From: an uncultured Treponema sp.
GTDB taxonomy: Bacteria > Spirochaetota > Spirochaetia > Treponematales > Treponemataceae
DNA length: 40,121 nucleotides
Direction: 5' to 3'
Assembly (NCBI GenBank): GCA_937890485.1
Contig: CALBXN010000143.1
Coordinates: forward strand, 1 to 40,121
The notes under the pieces were generated by a model. That model ran no database searches. It was given only the letters and a program-made list of their open reading frames with translations, and was not told where the DNA came from. This document shows positions 25,794 through 30,447 of the stretch, piece by piece; the first letter of the stretch is position 1; every line of letters begins with the position of its first letter. The translations under genes were made by a program, and so were the position numbers.

Positions 25794-25822
25794 TTGACTT
25801 TTATTCATAAATGTGGTATAGT
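25794..25822 (+). promoter_or_regulatory. First promoter of the tRNA array
   Basis: TTGACT at 25794-25799, 17-nt spacer, TATAGT at 25817-25822. Its transcript would begin with a 6-bp hairpin (arms 25829-25834 and 25839-25844). The preceding AGTACTTGAC resembles the same context in P3. Confidence 0.7.
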
Positions 25823-25879
25823 GTATGTGTTAATTCACATTAACCGAGTACTTAATTAAAAATATTTTTCAAAAAGTGC

Positions 25880-25908
25880 TTGACAAACTAAACAAAATAT
25901 GATATAAT
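25880..25908 (+). promoter_or_regulatory. Second, stronger promoter of the tRNA array
   Basis: TTGACA at 25880-25885, 17-nt spacer, TATAAT at 25903-25908, exact consensus, 29 nt before the first tRNA. Tandem promoters fit high output of stable RNA. Confidence 0.88.
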
Positions 25909-25937
25909 GCATTTGTTCGGTGAGTTGAGCAATTTGA

Positions 25938-26011
25938 TGCCCCATGGAGTAGTGGTAACTCAACAGACTTTGACTCTGTTATCCCAAGTTCGAATCTTGG
26001 TGGGGTAGCCA
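25938..26011 (+). tRNA. tRNA-Gln (TTG)
   Basis: Cloverleaf with acceptor TGCCCCA/TGGGGTA, anticodon loop CTTTGAC (TTG), T-arm CCAAG-TTCGAAT-CTTGG, CCA encoded. U at position 1 is typical of tRNA-Gln. Confidence 0.92.
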
Positions 26012-26015
26012 ATAA

Positions 26016-26091
26016 TGCGGAGTGATGCAGTGGTTAGCAGAAGAGGCTCATAACCTCTTAGTCGTTGGTTCGAATCCAACCTCCGCAACCA
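26016..26091 (+). tRNA. tRNA with CAT anticodon, initiator-like Met
   Basis: Acceptor TGCGGAG/CTCCGCA, anticodon stem AGAGG/CCTCT with loop CTCATAA (CAT), CCA encoded. The ACTCCGCAACCA-like end, with A72 and A73, and the D-arm resemble initiator tRNA, but position 1 is U and pairs with A72, and only two of the three GC pairs of the initiator anticodon stem are there. Elongator Met, or Ile if C34 is modified, are alternatives. Confidence 0.88.
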
Positions 26092-26095
26092 ATAT

Positions 26096-26172
26096 GCACA
26101 GGTAGTTCAGTAGGTTAGAGCAATCGTCTTATAAGCGATTAGTCGTTGGTTCAAGTCCAACCCTGTGTACCA
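26096..26172 (+). tRNA. tRNA-Ile (TAT)
   Basis: Acceptor GCACAGG/CCTGTGT with a terminal G-T pair, anticodon loop CTTATAA (TAT), T-arm GTTGG-TTCAAGT-CCAAC, CCA encoded. TAT reads the AUA codon directly, common in AT-rich phages and rare in bacteria. Confidence 0.88.
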
Positions 26173-26176
26173 ATAA

Positions 26177-26253
26177 GCTCCCGTAGACCAATTGGTAGAG
26201 TCATCCGATTTAAGCTCGGAACAGTGTCAGTTCGAATCTGACTGGGAGTACCA
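26177..26253 (+). tRNA. tRNA with Leu anticodon (TAA), short variable loop
   Basis: Acceptor GCTCCCG/TGGGAGT, anticodon stem TCCGA/TCGGA around TTTAAGC (TAA), T-arm GTCAG-TTCGAAT-CTGAC, A73, CCA encoded. The variable loop is only about 5 nt, whereas bacterial tRNA-Leu has a long variable arm. A C-A mismatch in the D-stem. Confidence 0.82.
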
Positions 26254-26258
26254 TTTAT

Positions 26259-26333
26259 TGGCGAGTAGTCCAATGGCAGAGACTAGGGTCGCTACCGAAT
26301 AGTAACAAGTTCGAATCTTGTTCTCGCCAACCA
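26259..26333 (+). tRNA. Aberrant tRNA with degenerate anticodon arm
   Basis: Acceptor TGGCGAG/CTCGCCA with A73 and CCA, D-arm GTC/GAC and a T-arm with six pairs are clear. Only 21 nt lie between D- and T-arm (23 is normal) and they do not form a 5-bp anticodon stem with a 7-nt loop; a short GGT-CGCT-ACC hairpin is the best fold. The decoding triplet cannot be assigned (CGC after a T is one reading). Decayed tRNA or special RNA. Confidence 0.6.
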
Positions 26334-26336
26334 TAA

Positions 26337-26413
26337 GGGTTACTATCCCAATTGGCAGAGGAAATAGGCTCAAACCCTATACAGTTTCGGTTCGAATCCG
26401 AAGTGACCCACCA
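26337..26413 (+). tRNA. tRNA with Leu anticodon (CAA), short variable loop
   Basis: Acceptor GGGTTAC/GTGACCC, anticodon stem ATAGG/CCTAT around CTCAAAC (CAA), T-arm TTCGG-TTCGAAT-CCGAA, CCA encoded. Short variable loop of about 5 nt, unlike bacterial tRNA-Leu. Confidence 0.82.
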
Positions 26414-26523
26414 TCTGCGCTTGTAGGTTTAAGAATAAAAAAGCTATTTATTCACGCAGACACAATAGTAGATAAGAAGTAATTAATCTTATTGAATAAG
26501 CCTAAAGAACCTACTATGCATAT
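26414..26523 (+). ncRNA. Structured spacer RNA between tRNAs
   Basis: A 110-nt gap. GTAGGTT (about 26425-26431) can pair with AACCTAC near 26509-26515, CTGCG with CGCAG (26415-26458 region), and ATAAGA with TCTTAT around 26472-26491. It lacks the ACAGCAA box of the Y-like elements. No coding frame seen. A separate small RNA or a processing spacer. Confidence 0.4.
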
Positions 26524-26599
26524 GTTCAGATAGCTCAGATGGTAGAGCGTTGGGTTGAAGCCCCATGTGTCATAGGTTCAAGTCCTATTCTGAACACCA
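26524..26599 (+). tRNA. tRNA-Phe (GAA)
   Basis: Acceptor GTTCAGA/TCTGAAC, anticodon loop TTGAAGC (GAA) on a TTGGG/CCCAT stem with one end mismatch, T-arm ATAGG-TTCAAGT-CCTAT, CCA encoded. Confidence 0.9.
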
Positions 26600-26603
26600 T
26601 TTT

Positions 26604-26703
26604 AAAACCGCATACAGCAATATTAAAAAAGTATGGTTAACAAATTTGTCTCGAAAACGAATTCAGTTGGTTCAAATCCAACAAAATTATTTACTGCGGT
26701 TTG
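26604..26703 (+). ncRNA. Y-RNA-like element 1, with tRNA-like insert
   Basis: Closing helix AAACCGCA (26605-26612) with TGCGGTTT (26695-26702), then the shared box TACAGCAA directly after the 5' strand. The insert has an anticodon-arm-like hairpin TTTGT-CTCGAAA-ACGAA and a canonical T-arm GTTGG-TTCAAAT-CCAAC, but no acceptor stem and no CCA. It starts 4 nt after tRNA-Phe and ends 7 nt before tRNA-Ile, so tRNA-processing enzymes could release it. I infer a Y RNA, partner of the Ro60-like protein encoded at 27947. Confidence 0.75.
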
Positions 26704-26709
26704 TATTTT

Positions 26710-26786
26710 GCACCCTTAACTCAGTAGGTTAGAGTGTCACTCTGATAAGGTGGAAGTCCTTGGTTCAAATCCAAGAGGGTGTACCA
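26710..26786 (+). tRNA. tRNA-Ile (GAT)
   Basis: Acceptor GCACCCT/AGGGTGT, anticodon loop CTGATAA (GAT), T-arm TTGG-type with TTCAAAT loop, CCA encoded. Second Ile isoacceptor of the array. Confidence 0.9.
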
Positions 26787-26790
26787 ATGT

Positions 26791-26865
26791 GTGGATTATC
26801 GTCTAATGGTAAGACATAAGATTGTGGCTCTTAGTATCTGAGTTCGATTCTCAGTAATCCACCCA
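26791..26865 (+). tRNA. tRNA-His (GTG)
   Basis: Acceptor TGGATTA/TAATCCA extended by the extra G(-1) pairing with C73, the histidine identity mark; anticodon stem TAAGA/TCTTA with loop TTGTGGC (GTG); CCA encoded. Confidence 0.92.
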
Positions 26866-26871
26866 ATAAGT

Positions 26872-26946
26872 GTGGGTGTAGGCTAATGGCAAGTCACTCC
26901 GCTTGGGACGGAGAAATCGTGTGTTCGATTCACACCACCCGCACCA
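26872..26946 (+). tRNA. tRNA-Pro (TGG)
   Basis: Acceptor GTGGGTG/CACCCGC, anticodon stem CTCCG/CGGAG with loop CTTGGGA (TGG), T-arm GTGTG-TTCGATT-CACAC, CCA encoded. Confidence 0.92.
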
Positions 26947-27008
26947 ATTTAAAAATAAAGAATAAGAAAGAAATCAAATAAATATCTATAATTATTATAG
27001 ACTTATAT

Positions 27009-27041
27009 TCTGAGGTAGCTCAATGGTAGAGCAATGCTATT
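27009..27041 (+). pseudogene. 5' half of a tRNA split by a nuclease gene
   Basis: TCTGAGG acceptor strand, TA, and a perfect D-arm (GCTC-AATGGTA-GAGC), then the sequence runs straight into the nuclease start codon. The acceptor strand pairs with CCTTAGA in the 3' half at 27435-27472. The bases after the D-arm do not match the 3' anticodon strand, so the split tRNA is probably broken. Confidence 0.75.
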
Positions 27042-27434
27042 ATGAAAAAAGATATGATATTAAACAATTACGAAAATACTAAAAGAAGAGGGGCTGTTGG
27101 ACTAGGTGTTGCAATTGCATATTTTACAAGATTAGGTCATATAGTTTCTATACCATTAAATGATAGCCAAGACTATGATTTAATTGTTGATGATGGTGAT
27201 AAATTAAAAAAAATCCAAGTTAAAACTGTAAATCATAAATCAAACGGTTATTACAAAGTTGAACTAAGGACACATACATCAAGAGGACGCACAAAAGATT
27301 TTTCTACTAACTCTTCTGATTATATTTTTATATTAACAGAAGAAGGTATAATTTATCTCATCCCAACCAATTGTCTGTCAGTAAAAACAGCAATCATACT
27401 AACAAAAAAATATGCTGAATATATTGTTAATTAA
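27042..27434 (+). CDS. PD-(D/E)XK homing-type endonuclease inside a tRNA gene, 130 aa
   Basis: Matches the small PDDEXK_5 type related to the intron-coded I-Ssp6803I: an N-terminal helix KRRGAVGLGVAIAYFTRLGH, then VSIPLNDSQDYDLIVDD with Asp46 and KIQVKT with Gln59 and Lys61 as the active site. The frame fills the whole gap between the two tRNA halves: the ATG adjoins the 5' half and the stop adjoins the 3' half, with no ribosome site and no room for a group I intron core. It therefore looks like direct insertion into a tRNA rather than an intron. Expression would depend on read-through from the array. Function as DNA-cutting mobile element is inferred from the family. Confidence 0.82.
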   Translation: MKKDMILNNYENTKRRGAVGLGVAIAYFTRLGHIVSIPLNDSQDYDLIVDDGDKLKKIQVKTVNHKSNGYYKVELRTHTSRGRTKDFSTNSSDYIFILTEEGIIYLIPTNCLSVKTAIILTKKYAEYIVN

Positions 27435-27472
27435 CCGAAAGGTTGTGGGTTCGAGTCCCACCCTTAGAGCCA
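27435..27472 (+). pseudogene. 3' half of the split tRNA, Asn-like
   Basis: After the nuclease stop come CCGAAAGG, the T-arm GTGGG-TTCGAGT-CCCAC, acceptor strand CCTTAGA, G73 and CCA. With the last bases of the nuclease gene (GTTAATTAA) it resembles the 3' part of tRNA-Asn (GTT). AACC-GAAA-GGTT can form a GNRA hairpin. Asn is otherwise missing from the array. Confidence 0.7.
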
Positions 27473-27478
27473 ACATGT

Positions 27479-27555
27479 GGGGTTATAGCTCAGTTTGGGA
27501 GAGCACATGGTTTGCATCCATGGTGTCAAGGGTTCAAATCCCTTTAGCTCCACCA
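27479..27555 (+). tRNA. tRNA-Ala (TGC)
   Basis: Acceptor GGGGTTA/TAGCTCC with the G3-U70 pair that defines alanine identity, anticodon stem CATGG/CCATG with loop TTTGCAT (TGC), CCA encoded. Confidence 0.93.
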
Positions 27556-27559
27556 TAAT

Positions 27560-27636
27560 GCTCTGTTAGCCCAATTGGTAGAGGCACTAGTCTTAGGAAC
27601 TAGTTAGTGTGAGTTCGAGTCTCACATAGAGCACCA
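27560..27636 (+). tRNA. tRNA with Leu anticodon (TAG), short variable loop
   Basis: Acceptor GCTCTGT/ATAGAGC, anticodon stem CTAGT/ACTAG around CTTAGGA (TAG), T-arm GTGAG-TTCGAGT-CTCAC, A73, CCA encoded. Third Leu-anticodon tRNA here without a long variable arm. Confidence 0.84.
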
Positions 27637-27641
27637 TATAT

Positions 27642-27726
27642 CGGTAGGTACTCAAGTGGCGAAGAGAGCAGACTGTAAATCTGTGACACAGAAACACCGT
27701 TGGTTCGAGTCCAACCCTGCCGACCA
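27642..27726 (+). tRNA. tRNA-Tyr (GTA)
   Basis: Acceptor CGGTAGG/CCTGCCG, anticodon loop CTGTAAA (GTA), a real long variable arm as expected for bacterial tRNA-Tyr, T-arm GTTGG-TTCGAGT-CCAAC, CCA encoded. It shows that this phage does keep class II tRNAs elsewhere. Confidence 0.93.
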
Positions 27727-27729
27727 TTA

Positions 27730-27867
27730 AAGACAGATACAGCAAATATTATTCTTAAAGATATTGACATTTGGAGTCCGTGATACAGGTTCGAATCCTG
27801 TTCCCCCGACCATAACGGGGGATAGTTTAATGGTAAAATGCGAAAAAAATACTTTATAATCTGTCTT
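27730..27867 (+). ncRNA. Y-RNA-like element 2 with circularly permuted tRNA domain
   Basis: Closing helix AAGACAGA (27730-27737) with TCTGTCTT (27860-27867), then TACAGCAA. Inside, the 3' part of a tRNA comes first: T-arm ACAGG-TTCGAAT-CCTGT (27785-27801), acceptor strand TCCCCCG, A, CCA (to 27812), then TAA, then the 5' acceptor strand CGGGGGA (27816-27822) and a D-arm-like stretch. The 7 acceptor pairs are perfect. The Y helix takes the place of the anticodon arm. This matches the tRNA-like module known from bacterial YrlA Y RNAs, where the acceptor end is closed by a loop. It lies 3 nt after tRNA-Tyr. Confidence 0.85.
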
Positions 27868-27877
27868 GAGTAAACAT

Positions 27878-27936
27878 TAGGCGTTTACAGCAAAAAGTTA
27901 TTGTAGAATAAATAGTGTAAAATGACGATGCGTCTA
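27878..27936 (+). ncRNA. Y-RNA-like element 3, leader of the Ro60-like gene
   Basis: TAGGCGT (27878-27884) pairs with TGCGTCTA (27929-27936) with two G-T pairs; TACAGCAA follows at 27886-27893. No T-arm inside; about 59 nt. Its 3' strand ends on the first base of the AGGAGGA ribosome site of the Ro60-like gene, so protein binding to it could block translation. Pairing is the weakest of the seven. Confidence 0.68.
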
Positions 27937-27946
27937 GGAGGAATTT

Positions 27947-29479
27947 ATGGGAAGAAATGATTTTGTTTCAATGCTTAAAAATGAAAGCAACACAAGAAAG
28001 ACATTCACCGAAAATGGTGCAGTAGCTTATGAAACAAGTGGTAAATATCTACTTGATTTCAACTTTAAACTTTCACAGTATAGAAATATGTCTATTGAAG
28101 ATATTAAAGCTGATTTCACAAGTGTATATTTTGAAGACCCACTTATTGCTACAAAGTTTGTATTCTATGTAGGTGATGTTAGAGGTGGACTTGGAGAAAG
28201 AAAAGTATTTAATGCTTGTATTGAATGGCTTGCTGATAATAAACCAGAAGTAGCACTTGCTATTATCAAGTTTATTCCTGAATATACAAGATGGGATAAT
28301 CTAATCAAGCTTATTTACAATGCAAATGTTAATAAAGAAGTTCTTAATATTATTAAATCACAGCTTCGTAATGATTTAATTAATATGAAGAAGAACAAAA
28401 GTGTTTCACTTTGTGCAAAATGGATGCCATCTATTAATGCTTCTTCAAAACAGACAAGAAGACTTGCACAGAATATTTGTAATGAACTTGGTGCATCACC
28501 AAAAGATTACAGAAAAACGCTTTCAAAGCTTAGAGCTTATATAGATATTGTCGAAAGAAAGATGTCAGCTAATAATTGGTCTGAAATCAATTATGCAGAA
28601 GTACCATCACAGGCAAATCTAAAGTATAATAGTGCATTCTTAAGACAAGATGAAAACAGACGTAGAGCATATCTTGCTTCACTTGAAAAAGGTGAAACAA
28701 AAATCAATGCATCTGTTGCACAGCCACATGAAATAGTATCCAAATATACAAGTGGATGCTGGGGCAGTGTCAATAATTATGACATAGCACTTGAAGAAAT
28801 GTGGAAAGCACTTCCAGATATTTGTATAGAGAACAGTCTTGTTGTAAGAGATGGTTCTGGTTCAATGTATAGCAAAGTTGGCAACGGCAAAACTAGTTGC
28901 CTTGATGTTTCCACAGCACTTGCTATCTATTGTTCAGAACACAACTCAAAAGAATGGGAAAATAAGTTTATCACATTCTCAGCAAATCCAAAATTTATTG
29001 ATTTGTCAAAATGTAAAACACTTCGTGACAAAATCAAAAAGTGTATGGACGAAGACGATTGTTCTAATACAAATATAGAAGCAACAATGAGACTTATTCT
29101 CCGAACAGCTATCAAAAATCATTGTTCACAGGCAGATATGCCAAAGAATATTATTATTATTTCTGATATGCAGTTTGATAGTCGTACAGGATATGGGGGA
29201 ATGCATTGGAATGAAACCTTGTTTGAAAGTATTTCTAAAGAGTACGAAAAACATGGTTATAAACTTCCAAAGATTTGCTTCTGGAATGTTTGTTCAAGAA
29301 ACTTTGATACAATTCCAATGCAGAAAAATGAACTTGGACTTGTATTGTGTAGTGGATTCTCTACTACCAACATGAAAATGTTCATGAGTGGAAAGATTAA
29401 CCCTTATGAAATTTTGCTTGAACAAATCAATGATAAAAGATATGATATTATAGGTGAAGCAGTGCATAATATCATATAA
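27947..29479 (+). CDS. Ro60-like RNA-binding protein (TROVE/DUF2828-type repeats plus vWA domain), 510 aa
   Basis: The first 270 residues are alpha-helical repeats with FVFYVGDVRGGLGERKVF (about 71-88), VPSQANLKYNSAFLRQDE and KINASVAQPHEIV, which fit TROVE-like proteins of DUF2828 type. From about 295 a von Willebrand A domain starts with the MIDAS motif DGSGS at 302-306 (VVRDGSGSMYS) and continues with IIIISDMQFD near 406. Ro60 proteins form a ring that binds misfolded RNAs and Y RNAs; bacterial ones are reported to tether exoribonucleases such as PNPase. AGGAGGA ribosome site. It stands inside the tRNA array, flanked by Y-like elements 2, 3 and 4. Role in phage infection is not known to me. 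Confidence 0.86.
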   Translation: MGRNDFVSMLKNESNTRKTFTENGAVAYETSGKYLLDFNFKLSQYRNMSIEDIKADFTSVYFEDPLIATKFVFYVGDVRGGLGERKVFNACIEWLADNKPEVALAIIKFIPEYTRWDNLIKLIYNANVNKEVLNIIKSQLRNDLINMKKNKSVSLCAKWMPSINASSKQTRRLAQNICNELGASPKDYRKTLSKLRAYIDIVERKMSANNWSEINYAEVPSQANLKYNSAFLRQDENRRRAYLASLEKGETKINASVAQPHEIVSKYTSGCWGSVNNYDIALEEMWKALPDICIENSLVVRDGSGSMYSKVGNGKTSCLDVSTALAIYCSEHNSKEWENKFITFSANPKFIDLSKCKTLRDKIKKCMDEDDCSNTNIEATMRLILRTAIKNHCSQADMPKNIIIISDMQFDSRTGYGGMHWNETLFESISKEYEKHGYKLPKICFWNVCSRNFDTIPMQKNELGLVLCSGFSTTNMKMFMSGKINPYEILLEQINDKRYDIIGEAVHNII

Positions 29480-29491
29480 TAGATAATTAAA

Positions 29492-29563
29492 TTAGACTCA
29501 TACAGCAACACAACAAGAGAGTTTTGCGACCATATGCGAGATATTTCTAAGTCATGAGTCTAG
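29492..29563 (+). ncRNA. Y-RNA-like element 4
   Basis: TAGACTCA (29493-29500) pairs exactly with TGAGTCTA (29555-29562), then TACAGCAA. The 50-nt insert has no T-arm; it holds GCGACCATATGCG, which recurs in similar form near 30295. Starts 13 nt after the Ro60-like stop and ends 5 nt before tRNA-Gly. Confidence 0.78.
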
Positions 29564-29567
29564 TTAT

Positions 29568-29641
29568 GTGCCATTAGTGTAGCGGCAACATCACAGTCTT
29601 CCAAACTGCGGTCATCGGTTCAAATCCGATATGGCACTCCA
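29568..29641 (+). tRNA. tRNA-Gly (TCC)
   Basis: Acceptor GTGCCAT/ATGGCAC, anticodon loop CTTCCAA (TCC), T-arm ATCGG-TTCAAAT-CCGAT, T73, CCA encoded. Confidence 0.92.
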
Positions 29642-29681
29642 TTATTTAAACTGTAACATAAAATAAGTTACAAATAAAATT

Positions 29682-29741
29682 TAGTCACATACAGCAATCT
29701 TATAGGACTCGACTTTTAATCGAATATTCTAATGTGACTAG
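29682..29741 (+). ncRNA. Y-RNA-like element 5 with Lys-type anticodon hairpin
   Basis: TAGTCACA (29682-29689) pairs exactly with TGTGACTA (29733-29740), then TACAGCAA. The insert carries TCGA-CTTTTAA-TCGA: a hairpin whose 7-nt loop equals the anticodon loop of tRNA-Lys (TTT) at 29910. No T-arm. A 6-bp hairpin (29652-29672) precedes it. Ends 6 nt before tRNA-Thr. About 60 nt. Confidence 0.78.
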
Positions 29742-29746
29742 TATTT

Positions 29747-29822
29747 GGTCTGATAGCCGAACGGATAAGGCAATTCACTTGTAATGAATAGATTGGGAGT
29801 TCGATTCTCTCTCAGACCTCCA
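29747..29822 (+). tRNA. tRNA-Thr (TGT)
   Basis: Acceptor GGTCTGA/TCAGACC, anticodon stem ATTCA/TGAAT with loop CTTGTAA (TGT), T-arm GGGAG-TTCGATT-CTCTC, CCA encoded. Confidence 0.92.
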
Positions 29823-29826
29823 ATAT

Positions 29827-29906
29827 GGGGCAGTAACGGTTTCGACAGGGATTCAAAACCGAAGTGTAGTCCTTGGAAATGGGTTCAACTCCCATCTGCT
29901 CCACCA
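29827..29906 (+). ncRNA. Minimal tmRNA-like RNA, tRNA-like domain only
   Basis: The 5' end (GGGGCAG, TAACGG, TTTCGACAGGGAT) closely matches the 5' end of Firmicutes tmRNA, and the 3' end has T-arm ATGGG-TTCAACT-CCCAT, acceptor CTGCTCC, A73 and CCA. The acceptor pairs include G3-U70, which marks alanine charging. CAGGGA (29846-29851) pairs with TCCTTG (29870-29875) as in tmRNA helix 2, closed by an 18-nt loop. All pseudoknots and the tag-coding region are missing: 80 nt instead of about 350. Flanked by tRNA-Thr and tRNA-Lys. SmpB binding and alanine charging are inference. Confidence 0.82.
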
Positions 29907-29909
29907 TTT

Positions 29910-29983
29910 GTTCCTATAATTCAATGGTAGAATCTACGACTTTTAATCGTATCATCCCAGTTCAACTCTGGGTGGGAACACCA
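29910..29983 (+). tRNA. tRNA-Lys (TTT)
   Basis: Acceptor GTTCCTA/TGGGAAC, anticodon stem TACGA/TCGTA with loop CTTTTAA (TTT), T-arm CCCAG-TTCAACT-CTGGG, CCA encoded. Confidence 0.92.
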
Positions 29984-29991
29984 AGGAATAT

Positions 29992-30069
29992 GGTGCTATA
30001 GACGAACAGGCTACAGTCATCAGCCTTTCACGCTGATATTTCTGGGTTCGAGTCCCAGTAGCATCACCA
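29992..30069 (+). tRNA. tRNA-Glu (TTC)
   Basis: Acceptor GGTGCTA/TAGCATC, anticodon stem TCAGC/GCTGA with loop CTTTCAC (TTC), T-arm CTGGG-TTCGAGT-CCCAG, CCA encoded. Confidence 0.92.
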
Positions 30070-30176
30070 TAGATGGTTGACTTCATACCATCTAAGCTGA
30101 AAATTCTAAGAAGTCCGTTTCCTACTGAACGTAGTTATTGGGTTTGTGGTATGCCTGTGTAGGGAAAACCACATAT
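30070..30176 (+). ncRNA. Structured spacer between tRNA-Glu and tRNA-Ser
   Basis: Holds a perfect hairpin AGATGGT (30071-30077) with ACCATCT (30087-30093) right after tRNA-Glu, and TGTGGT with ACCACA (about 30145-30173) right before tRNA-Ser. TGGGTT near 30139 can also pair with AACCCA just after tRNA-Ser, which would enclose that tRNA. No ACAGCAA box, no coding frame with a ribosome site. Possible small RNA. Confidence 0.4.
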
Positions 30177-30262
30177 CGAGCGTACCCGAACGGTTAGGAA
30201 CGAGTCTTGAAAACTCGGGTGAGGTGACACTCTACAGGGTTCGACTCCCTGGCGCTCGGCCA
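30177..30262 (+). tRNA. tRNA-Ser (TGA)
   Basis: Acceptor CGAGCGT/GCGCTCG, anticodon stem CGAGT/ACTCG with loop CTTGAAA (TGA), long variable arm, T-arm CAGGG-TTCGACT-CCCTG, G73, CCA encoded. Confidence 0.92.
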
Positions 30263-30372
30263 GTAACCCACTATCATTTTCGAATGGATAATTACGACCA
30301 TATGCGTATGGTACGATTGGCGAAAGTCGTGAAAGCTCGCTCTTTGCGGAGAGAATGAGAAAGGTAATATAT
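30263..30372 (+). ncRNA. Structured spacer between tRNA-Ser and tRNA-Cys
   Basis: ACCATA-TGCG-TATGGT (about 30298-30313) is a tight tetraloop hairpin, and CTC.CTCT pairs with AGAG..GAG around 30334-30360. The strand opposite is open in frame but has no ribosome site. Higher GC than other spacers. No ACAGCAA box. A structured RNA of unknown kind. Confidence 0.4.
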
Positions 30373-30446
30373 GTGGACTATTCATATGGCGTGAGGACAG
30401 TCTGCAAAACTGTTTGTATTGGGTTCGACTCCCAAAGTCCACTCCA
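30373..30446 (+). tRNA. tRNA-Cys (GCA)
   Basis: Acceptor GTGGACT/AGTCCAC, anticodon stem ACAGT/ACTGT with loop CTGCAAA (GCA), T-arm TTGGG-TTCGACT-CCCAA, T73, CCA encoded. Confidence 0.92.
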
Positions 30447-30447
30447 T

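Noticed and set aside
29852..29869. Short reading frame ending in TAG in the loop of the tmRNA-like RNA, as a mini tag
   Set aside because: Only five or six codons in an 18-nt loop closed by helix 2, without the upstream resume-codon determinants of tmRNA; chance is likely.
30146..30358. Open frame of 70 codons over tRNA-Ser and its flanks
   Set aside because: It runs through a clear tRNA gene, has no ribosome site and its composition follows the RNA genes.
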